Below, in pieces: positions 10,356-17,979 of a stretch of DNA of 18,905 bases. Position 1 is the stretch's first letter; every line of letters starts with the position of its first letter. The position numbers were made by a program, and so were the translations under genes. The DNA is from Allomyces macrogynus ATCC 38327 (taxonomy: Eukaryota > Blastocladiomycota > Blastocladiomycetes > Blastocladiales > Blastocladiaceae): positions 1,129,812 through 1,148,716 of the forward strand of contig GG745329.1 in the NCBI GenBank assembly GCA_000151295.1, in the 5' to 3' direction. A model generated the notes under the pieces. That model was not told the DNA's origin. It was given only the letters and a program-made list of their open reading frames with translations, and did no database searches.

Positions 10356-11057
10356 ATGACCACTTAACCGCCCGCGCTCGTCTTCACGGAACTCCCGCCC
10401 GAGCTGCGCGACGCGATTGCACTACGGCTTGCCAACCCCGCCGACTGGCTCAAACACTCACCAAGCAATTCATTGGCCCGCACCCGACTGCACGATCCCG
10501 GCACGCTGGCTCGGGAAATGGGTCCCCATTTGGACCGCCGATCGCGGCCCACGCGGACGTCGCGCGCGACCCCAAACCGGCACCAGTCCGCGTTACAGCC
10601 GACTGGCGCCCCTGGACGGTGGACGACGTGGCGTGGCTCTCGGTCCACGACCGCGTTCAGATCACGCGCACCTTGGGGAGGATCGAGTACGAGTGGATCT
10701 AGCCCTTGGACCTGACCGACCCGCTCATTCTGTTGCGTGCCGTCAAGCTGGCAACCGTCCGCAAGGTCCCGCTGCCCTCAACATTGCTCGTATGCATGTG
10801 CGCGCCACCACCGATCGTCTTACGCGACCGGTGCGTGCACCGCATGCAAATACTGGGGTGCGCGTGGGTGCTCTACATGTGACGGGCTGCAGGGGCTCGC
10901 GCGGGCAGGGAAACCGAGGGTCGACGTGACGATGCACGCGCGCTTGCGTGCCGTCGTCCGCCGATCGGTCAACAAGCACGCCGATACGGTGCGGAACGTG
11001 GATCCGGTGGGGAATGCGGTGTTGGGGCAGCGTGACGAGCTGCCAGCGTGGCCGTGA
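10356..11057 (+). pseudogene. Decayed tandem copy of the F-box-like gene
   Basis: Aligns end to end with the upstream F-box-like gene but cannot make the protein. Codon 4 (CAA, Gln) has become TAA at 10365-10367. About 19 bases are missing after the codons for DWL, removing the end of the F-box and shifting the frame. A 2-base loss follows near 10550. A Trp codon has become TAG at 10700-10702. About 245 bases of the parent (roughly 9571-9815) are absent at a junction near 10880. The C-terminal end (DELPAW plus stop at 11055-11057) is still aligned. Substitutions are spread throughout, so the copy is not brand new. Confidence 0.9.
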
Positions 11058-11362
11058 GAGTGCTTGTCCATCGGCCGTGGTTGAAGCAGTAGGGTCTTAC
11101 AAATGCAACGCGTTTTTGTTCCTCTCCCACGGACATTTTTCCGTATGCTGGGCGTCAGGGTCGCAGCCGTTTGCGACAATTCGTGGTTTTTTGCGATGGA
11201 CATCATTGGATTGCAGGATTTGGGGTTGGCATTTGGAGCGTCTTGGAGTTCCACGTCACTCAGGCACTGGTACCACGTCATCCCTTTGGTCTCTTCGCCG
11301 CCAAGTCCAAAAGTCGCGATCAGCGGCAACATCGCGCGCCGAAAGCCATTCATTCCACGGCC
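11058..11362. other. Duplicated flank and MED4 upstream region
   Basis: The first ~140 bases are the second copy of the F-box-gene 3' flank. The remainder is the probable promoter and leader of the MED4 gene. An open frame runs through it into MED4, but its upstream part (up to 11362) does not look like conserved protein. Confidence 0.6.
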
Positions 11363-12417
11363 ATGTCGACCAGCTCCCCCACACTTGCTGCAACCCGCGC
11401 ACCAGCACGACTACCGCCAGCTATCGACCCTCCTCAAGCGCAAACCGGCGGCCCACGCTCTCCACCCGCTCCAGCACCCTCCCGAGCGCCATTGAAGCCA
11501 GCAGCACCTGTATCGGCTCCGCAACGCGTCCGAGCCCTCCTTGTTCAACACCGTCATGTCACCATCCAACTCCTCTCCGCGCTCGCCGGTTACGCGCACC
11601 GTTCCTCGATCGGCGACGTGAACACGGTCCCCGACATCTTGCCCAGCTCGTACCTGCGCGAGGCCATTCGACTACAGCACGAGCTCGACAGAGCGCTCGA
11701 CGACCGTACGCTGGCTTATCTCTCAGTACCAATGTACTTGTGTCCATCCTGACGCACACTCTCCACCGCCAGTCCAGCACCACCTGACCCTGCACGCGCA
11801 AGTCGCGGCACTGACCACGGCCATGCACGCGCAAAACAACCAAATCGTCGCGCTGATCCGCACACTCTACTCGGCACACCAGGCGCTCGACCTGGTTCTC
11901 GACCAGGCGCGTGCGCGGGTCGCTGCCGCGACTGCACCAAAGCCAGTGGTTCCGCGCGACGTGATCCAGTACGCGAATTTGCTCTCGGGCCAGACGTCGG
12001 CGCCAGCGTTCCCGCCGAATCCGCGCATGCGGCCCGCGAAACTCGCGGCGTTCCCGGACGAGGCGGCCATGTTGTCGGGCGCGTTGATGCACCAGGACGC
12101 GCCACTCGGGTTGGTGGGGGTAGGGGTGGATGGCGGGGTGCCGGATACGACGGGGGTGGGGATGGTGCCAATCGCGGCGGCGGTGGGGCAGGTCGCGACA
12201 CCGGGTGGGAAGGGTGGGGCGGATGGTGGTGTCGATGATTACGGTGCGTGGTGGGATGTGTTTGGGTGTGGTGGGCCTGTTACTCACGATGTGGCTGATA
12301 GAAACGGCCAGCGTGCCGGTTACCGAGAACGTGTCGACGAGCATGGCCTCATTGTCCGGCTTTGGCGACCTCGAGGACCTCATGGACGAGGACGGCGCGC
12401 TGGATTTGGACTTGTAG
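11363..12417 (+). CDS. MED4: Mediator of RNA polymerase II transcription, subunit 4
   Basis: MED4 is a middle-module subunit of the nuclear Mediator complex, which links activators to RNA polymerase II. Model: exons 11363-11705, 11773-12243 and 12302-12417, 309 aa. The introns are 67 nt (GTACGC...CCAG) and 58 nt (GTGCGT...ATAG), with matching phases. A Pro/Ala-rich start leads to a long coiled-coil stretch: LREAIRLQHELDRALDDLQ, then LHAQVAALTTAMHAQNNQIV, then LIRTLYSAHQALDLVLDQAR. The family signature follows: VPRDVIQYANLLSGQTSAPA, then PP and a short motif ending MRPAKLAAFPDEAAMLSGAL, corresponding to the Ser/Pro-x-x-x-I/V-x-Y-A-x-x-(I/L)-S block of MED4. The tail is acidic (GFGDLEDLMDEDGALDLDL), as often seen in MED4. 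An alternative 52-nt first intron (GTACCA at 11726 to CAG at 11777) would also keep the frame but breaks the coiled coil. Confidence 0.85.
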
Positions 12418-12567
12418 GTCTCGTCGCGCGCGTCGATACATTAGATTTCCTATTTTGCCAGGCGTCACGAGTCGGTGCGCTGTCAAAATGCGACAGCGTG
12501 CACTCCGCTCCACCCCCACGCGTCGCGCTTCGATTGTTTTGGCACGATCAGAGCACTGACCGACCGT
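12418..12567. other. Short convergent spacer
   Basis: About 150 bases between the stop codon of MED4 (plus strand) and that of the receptor-like gene (minus strand). The two 3' untranslated regions must share or overlap here. No hairpin or canonical AATAAA was picked out. Confidence 0.6.
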
Positions 12568-13611
12568 TCATTGCGGCACAACCGCTCCGCGACCGTTTGA
12601 AGCCGTCGTCGACGGTGGCGTGTTCCCGGGCAAGAATAGCGGCTCTTCAATGACCACCGGCGTCAGCGGCCGCTGTTGGGCCGTGGGCAAATAGAGCGGA
12701 TCGCGGTCAAACTCGACGACAGCTGCAGCCGGCAGGTACACGGGCTCGTCGCCAGAGACGCCGTCCAACGTCGTAGTTGTACTGGGACCTGCTCGTGATC
12801 CCGCCGCGTTCGCCGCCGGGGGCGCGACTGGCGCTGCTGGCTTTCGCGCATCGGGCATGCTCCCGTGCGATTGTCGCCGCCGCCTCTGAATCAATACGCC
12901 ACCAATGAGAATCGCGCCAGTGATGACCAACCCGCCGACCACGCCCACGACCGCGCGGGACGCCTGGCTTGCGGCATTCGTGCTGGAAATCGCCCACGAC
13001 GTTGGCGTTGGCCCTTGCGACACGGTGGCCGTCGCGGACGAGGCCCAAAATGTCGTTGTTGAGGACGACATTGTCGCTCCGAAACCAGCACACACGAGCA
13101 GAGTTTCGGCGCACTTGGACCCGGCCACGCACGGGTTGTCGAACGAGCCCTTGACAATCGCGCATCGCGTATTGTCTGCGAGCCGTGGTACGCACAGGGG
13201 CGTGGACGCGTCGTCATTGCAGTACGTGCGTGTGTCCTGGTTTGAGCAGATGTATGATCGCGGTAAGCTCATATGCTGGTCAATGTTGACCAAGAAACCA
13301 GGATCAACTACGCACATATCGCTGGCACGACCGAGACGCAATGGTACTCGAACAATTCGTAGGCATGCACCGGCCCGTATCACATGTTTCCTTTGCTGTT
13401 GTTGTTACGCACATCAGTCCGCGCATCATTTATGATCCAACCGGCCTTCCAAACGCTCGCATTTCGACATACCGCCGCAATCGCTACTGGACTGGCATGG
13501 GCCGGGGTCCGCGGATACTGAATGGATCGCGACGGCAAGAACAAGCGCGACGAGTACAAGAATCGCCGCGGGTCTGTGGCGTCGATGAGCCTTGGCGTGC
13601 TGCTCCTTCAT
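12568..13611 (-). CDS. Receptor-like single-pass protein, Cys-rich ectodomain, YLP-motif tail
   Basis: Family not recognised. Model: exons 13611-13473, 13395-13316 and 13236-12568, 295 aa. Intron 1 has a GTATGT donor and CAG acceptor (77 nt); intron 2 has a GTGCGT donor (79 nt, ending 13237; a 40-nt alternative would end at 13276). The N-terminus is a clear signal peptide (PAAILVLVALVLAVAIHSVS, then ADPGP). The ectodomain carries 12 cysteines in about 90 residues (for example CQSSSDC, ETCDTGRCMPTNC, NPCVAGSKC). The 40-nt option would make the count odd, which argues for the 79-nt intron. A Ser/Thr-rich stalk follows, then one membrane helix (VVGVVGGLVITGAILIGGVL) and an RRRR stop-transfer. 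The Pro/Ala-rich cytoplasmic tail contains EPVYLP, DPLYLP and EPLFLP. This suggests a cell-surface receptor or adhesion protein, by architecture only. Confidence 0.75.
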
Positions 13612-14010
13612 TCTTGCCTCTTGGATGGTTGATGCGTCGTTTGCGAGGTGTCCGATCGTTCAAACACGGTGCCCGTTGTCGATTGTCGATTTGCGTGCCA
13701 AGAGGAAGTACTGGACGACCACCTTCGATCAGTTTTTGAGGATACAATGAGGAAGAGGACCAGCGCTGCAGGCGAACTTGGATCGGCAAACCCCTTTCTG
13801 ACAGAGTCGCGGCGTCGCCGGCCTGACAGGGCGTTGCTTTCTTCATTCTGCCTGTGGGTGGCGACGCCAACAACAATCGAACACTTGTTTCAGACACATG
13901 CAAGCTGCATCGCAGATACGCTGCATCAAATGTGGTGTAGAGCCTGATTCCGTCTGTGCCGCCGGGTGTTGCAGGTTGTTCAGATGTAAAATCCATACTC
14001 AGTCGTCATT
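13612..14010. other. Spacer between the two receptor-like copies
   Basis: About 400 bases, less GC-rich than nearby genes, holding the promoter of the downstream receptor-like gene and the 3' end of the upstream copy (both minus strand). A 99-aa plus-strand open frame (13648-13947) lacks any recognisable feature and is not supported. Confidence 0.5.
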
Positions 14011-14801
14011 CTAGATACTCCTGCTACGGTGCAGTGACGCCCGATTGACGGCCGTCAATGGCTGCGCGCGTGGAGGCAAATACAGCGGTACTTGGTCGAC
14101 GGGAGCTGGGGGCAAGTAGACGGGATCCAGGTTGTCCACAAGCCGCGCCTGGCCGTTGCGCGCAGGCTGCTGGGCTGGCCGCGCTCGCGCTCCATTTCCT
14201 GCCGTTAAGGTCGGCGCGGGCGGCCGGATCACCGCCTGATCTTCAGGCCGCGGATCTGTCGAGTTCAACGGACTTGGACCGCGCATTGTCGTCGCCAATC
14301 TCGATGCACCCGTTGGAGACCGCATCGTTTCCAGCTTAGGTCCTGCAGAAACCGGCGCGGCCACAGAGAGCGGCGGCGGGACTTGTACCTGCGACAGCGG
14401 CTGGTCGAATCGGCGGCGGCGCATGATCCACATGAACACGGCCACGATCGCGCACAGGAACACGAGTCCGCCAATCACCATCGACATAGTGATGGCCGTC
14501 ATCTTGTTGGCGGATTTGTTTAGTCTACGTCCCACGAGTTAAAGGAGAACGTATTCGACGTCGGAGTTGAGCCCGCGCATGATTGGGACGCTCGACGTGC
14601 CCGAAATGGTGGTGGTGCTGGTGGACGAGGTGGTTGGCGTTGGTGAGGGTACTGGGGACGACCACGACGACATGCTGGCCCAGTGTCTGCCGTGACCGGC
14701 TGGATCGCCAGAGCCAGCGCAAATACGAGCGCGTGCGTGAATATGGTTCGAGAGCTTGGAGCTACCCGTCGAGGTTGGTGGTGTTGATCGCGGTGCTCCA
14801 T
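14011..14801 (-). pseudogene. Second receptor-like copy, ectodomain lost, reading frame interrupted
   Basis: A paralogue of the adjacent receptor-like gene. It starts with a signal peptide (FTHALVFALALAIQPVTADT) ending in ADTGP, matching ADPGP in the intact copy. The Cys-rich part is then absent: the sequence goes straight to a Ser/Thr/Pro stalk (SSWSSPVPSPTPTTSSTSTT), which lies in a different frame with no room for an intron of normal size. In the stalk frame a TAA at about 14540 precedes the membrane exon. A 76-nt intron (GTCGAG...GTAG) could remove it, but the donor is weak. The membrane helix (MVIGGLVFLCAIVAVFMWIM), RRRR and tail with DPVYLP and VPLYLP are intact and end at 14011. Either a decaying gene, a truncated gene with unrecognised splicing, or a gene hit by a sequencing indel near 14670. 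Confidence 0.6.
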
Positions 14802-15266
14802 GCCGGGTCTAGAAACGCGTTTGTACTCGCCTGATTAGTGGTCTGATCGTGCGCGGGCCGCGTCTGGACCTCGGCTGCGGCGCAAGGTATCGGCGAACGT
14901 AAAACCGATGGACGACTCTGCACACGTCTCGCAGAGAGGAGAGGAGAGCGAGATGGTGGAGAAAATCGTGTCCGCGATGGTGGAAGTGTCGTGAAAGGCG
15001 AGCGGGTGAAAGAAGGTGCCCGCCCGCCTGCAACATCACTTTTGTGGCGTCGTTGCGAACACGAAAACGCTCTTCTGCCTGTTTTCTGGATTGCTGTTTC
15101 GAGGAATGGGACGCGCGCGGACCCGTTTCAGAGTGGGGAAATAATCTGGCAATCGACGAAGCCATTTTTCAATCCTGTAAAGTGGTCATTATTGCAACAG
15201 CTGAACACAGGATAACACGCGCGTCTACGCGGTCTAGGTATCCAACGCGCGCCGCGGGACGCGCGC
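14802..15266. other. Intergenic region without a supportable gene
   Basis: About 465 bases between the polyamine oxidase stop and the second receptor-like copy. The part nearest the oxidase (15130-15220) is AT-richer and, on the minus strand, contains GCAATAATGA, which could include a variant polyadenylation signal. The short open frames across it show no features. Confidence 0.45.
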
Positions 15267-17268
15267 CTACATCTCCACGCCCTGCTGGCCCGTCGACATG
15301 ACGAAGTGCCCGCGCGGCCCGTCAGCACGGCGACGCAGCGTGGTCGCGTGCTGCGCACACGCCTTGAGCCCCGTCGGGTAGTACTTGAACCGCGGGCACT
15401 TACCCTTCACGCACTGCGCGACCTGGTCGGCCGTCTCGGCGCCCGCGTTCAGCGCGCCGTGCACGTACCCAAACTGGTTCAAGCTCGCCATTTCGCCCGA
15501 GAAGAAGAAACGTTTGTTGAGCGGCGCGACAAGGTTCTCCCACGACTCGACAGTCATGCCAAGCGGCCAGTTGGTGAAGGAGCCGTGGAAAAGCGGGTCC
15601 GACTTCCACCGCGGGATCACGGCCGCGGTCGGGCGCGGGATCGTCTGCTTGGGGTACATTTGGCGGAGCACAGCCATGATCTCGTCAATGATTTGCGCGT
15701 CGGTGAGCCGCTCGGCGCGCACGGCCTCGTTGCCCGTGAGCGTTACCATGAAAATGTTGCGCTTGCCGTCGGCCGACTTGGGCATGTACCCGGCGGCCAT
15801 AACGTTCTGGAAGATTGGGTAGTAGCCTTTGCGCTCGCTGGAATCGATCCGGAAATCAACGTCAGTTTGAGCGCGCATTGAGCGAACACAACCGGGTGGA
15901 GAAGCACGCGCACCTCGCAAACAGCGTGAACGTGTGGTTCGACCACCACTGGTAGGGGAAGTTGAGGAAAATCTTCTGGTAGTCTTCAATGTGGAACTTG
16001 TAGAGCGCCTCGGTCTTCCACTCAGGCAGCGCCGGCGTGAACTTGACCTCGTTCTCCTGGTAGACGCCGAGCGCAAACGTCGAGATCACATAGTCGGCGC
16101 GGTAGGTGCACCCGTCACGCGTTGTGACAGTCACGCCCGACTTGTCGTAGGCCACGTCGGTGACGCGCTTGTTGAAATGCACCTTGGTCGTGGCCTTGGC
16201 CTCCTCGAGCACCTTTTCAGCAATCAGCTTGTACCCGCGCTGGTCCGTGACAAAGTAGTTGTCCTCGCCGTACTCTTCGACTGTGAAAGGAGGCGGACGA
16301 GGACCAAAATCGTCAGTTGTCGGCGGTCGGCCGGCCAAGCAGGAACGCGCGTGGGGTACGGGTGGAGAAGGGCCGTACAAGTATCGCCATCGGCCGTGTA
16401 GAAGCCCGAGTTGATGGACGCGTCGCTAGCGTATTCGTAGTCGATTTCCTGGGGAAAAAAAATGAAAAACCGCACTAGCGTAGAAAAATGAAAACCGGAT
16501 AACTTGCCTGGTATTCGCTGTTCAAATGCAGGGGATCGACCGGTCAGAACTTGCCGCGATAGCGTGGGAAATAAACAACCGAACAACGGAAACACGTACT
16601 AGAGGTCGTGTAGCGGCGACTTGTTCCGCCAGCCGGCCATTTGCAGGGCCGTGCGAACCGATATGTCCTGGAGACCGCGCTTGGCGTGGTCGGCGACAAT
16701 TTCCTGCGCCTTCTTGAACTTTTCCTCCCACTCGTCGGCCACGTCGGATGTGTCGAGCGTGCCGTCCGACTTGATAGTGATGCGGTCGTCAAAGTTGGTC
16801 TTGATCGTCTTGAGGCCATATTTCTTGGCCAACGTCCAAACCGGGTTCTCGGTCTTGCCACCAACGCCCTCGACCCAGTTGCCGCCGACTACGCGCGGGG
16901 CGATCAGAGCCCGAATCAGCACACGCACACAATTCGGCACCAAACCAAAGCGCCGCAACTCCTGCACAGCTCATGAACGCACCCTCGATCTTGACGTCGC
17001 CGAGCTGCGCCTGCTTCAAGCGGCCGCCAATCACGTCTTGCGCCTCGAGAATCAAATAGTCGGTGATGTTGTGCGCGTTCAGGGCGCGTGCGGCCGAGAC
17101 GCCCGCGACACCAGCGCCGAGGATCAGGACCCTGGTCTTGATTTGGTTCTTGGGAGCAGCGTGCACGGCGATCGAGGCCGTCGAGGCGAGCAGGACGGCG
17201 AGGAGCAGGAGTGCATGAGCCGCGACGGGGCGCGATACGCGGCGTGCGCGCCAAAAGACGCGAGTCAT
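15267..17268 (-). CDS. FAD-dependent polyamine oxidase, secretory
   Basis: Oxidises polyamines (spermine/spermidine class) using FAD and O2, releasing H2O2. Model: exons 17268-16983, 16888-16600, 16517-16508, 16448-16379, 16280-15914 and 15837-15267, 530 aa, all phases consistent. Residues about 1-38 form a signal peptide (ALLLLAVLLASTASIAVHA), suggesting secretion or vacuolar targeting. Next comes the FAD dinucleotide motif (VLILGAGVAGVSAARAL, LILEAQDVIGGRL), then GGNWVEGVGG. Further matches to plant apoplastic polyamine oxidase are NYFVTDQRGY, VISTFALGVYQ, YQKIFLNFP (the Lys corresponds to the flavin-proximal catalytic Lys), GSFTNWPLG, and the C-terminal FAD motif FSGEMASLNQFGYVHGAL. The usual GEHT is GEMA here. 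No C-terminal peroxisomal SKL is present. Introns: 94, 82, 59 (GC-AG), 98 and 76 nt. Substrate and direction of cleavage cannot be told from sequence. Confidence 0.9.
16508..16517 (-). other. 10-nt microexon of the polyamine oxidase gene
   Basis: Between a GTACGT-donor intron (16599-16518, 82 nt, ending TTTGAACAG) and an intron starting with the perfect GC-type donor CAG|GCAAGT (16507-16449, 59 nt, ending in a long T/C run and CCCCAG) lie ten bases, CGAATACCAG. With the two bases left from exon 2 they encode Tyr-Glu-Tyr-Gln and restore the frame, giving LYEYQEIDYEYA where plant enzymes have DYYKFDYEFA. Without it the exons on either side are out of phase. A less attractive alternative is a 22-nt exon ending at a GTTTTC donor. 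Confidence 0.7.
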
Positions 17269-17336
17269 TATGGAGCAAAGGTGCAAGGTGGGGAGCGCGT
17301 AAGGAGGGAGGGGTGCGCGAGAGTGCGGGGCATGCG

Positions 17337-17343
17337 TTTTATA
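17337..17343 (-). promoter_or_regulatory. Probable TATA box of the polyamine oxidase gene
   Basis: The minus strand reads GATATAAAACGC here, with TATAAAA about 70 bases upstream of the ATG at 17268. It is an AT island in otherwise GC-rich DNA, and the spacing leaves room for a short leader of about 40 nt. Confidence 0.6.
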
Positions 17344-17979
17344 TCAGGGGTTCGTGGTTCGCTGCGACGATGCGCGCGACAGGGGCGAGGGCGCACGCGC
17401 GCGCGCAGGAAGAGGACGAAACGGTGGCGGCGGGTTTGTTTCTTGCCAATGCTCGAAAACAAACTGGAGACTGGAGTGTGCGCGTAGACTGGTGAAACAA
17501 CTTGATTCAATCGAGATTTGACCGTTGTGCCCGGGGTGCTGGTCTCCATTGGTTTGGTTCAACAAAGAGGCGCGACGTTGGCCTAATCTCTGCAGCGCGA
17601 CCATGAATTACCACTTGCCACACTGGTTCTTGGACACGACGGGCCGAGCGAGGGTCGCGAGTTGATGGTTCAGCGAGTGCTGTTGTTCGATTTCGACACG
17701 AGTGCGTGCTGGTATTGACACTTGGTCGACGTGAAGGCAGGTACGGGCGCGTTATTGCGGGGATGGAGTGGCGCTCTGGAACGAAGTGGTTGGCGCGCGG
17801 GGGGGGGGGGGGGGTCGGGCCGGGCGCGGCGATGGAAAAGTGATGGCGACAGTGGCGACGGTGGCGGCGACAGGTGGCGACCGAGTCTTGAGGAGCTGTG
17901 ACGCAAACGCAAGGTGGGCCGCCTGTCAGCCCCGTTAGCACAGTGGCTCAGCGGCAAGCCCGGTCGCACGTGCGGATGC
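17344..17979. other. Divergent intergenic region upstream of the polyamine oxidase gene
   Basis: About 640 bases without a convincing coding frame, between the oxidase promoter and the partial gene at the right edge. It contains alternating CG/GCGC runs near 17390-17405 and a 16-nt G run. No further motif can be assigned. Confidence 0.45.
17799..17814. repeat. 16-nt poly-G tract
   Basis: An uninterrupted run of 16 G on the plus strand in non-coding DNA. It is prone to slippage and assembly error and might form a quadruplex with neighbouring G runs. Confidence 0.9.

Noticed and set aside
10322..10702. 126-aa open frame in the duplicated F-box region as a functional short protein.
   Set aside because: It arises by frame mixing across a pseudogene with stop codons and deletions.
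13648..13947. 99-aa plus-strand open frame between the receptor-like copies.
   Set aside because: No motif, no paralogous equivalent beside the other copy, and it lies where promoter and 3' untranslated sequence are expected.
15580..15620. Apparent loss of the catalytic Lys in polyamine oxidase (FHGSF where maize has YKGTF).
   Set aside because: The flavin-proximal Lys of this superfamily lies in the TKIFLKFP-type block, which is conserved here as YQKIFLNFP.
17925..17975. tRNA-like start: TAGCACAGTGG and TGGCTCAGCGG resemble an A-box.
   Set aside because: No GGTTCGANTCC B-box at the proper distance and no acceptor-stem pairing could be found.
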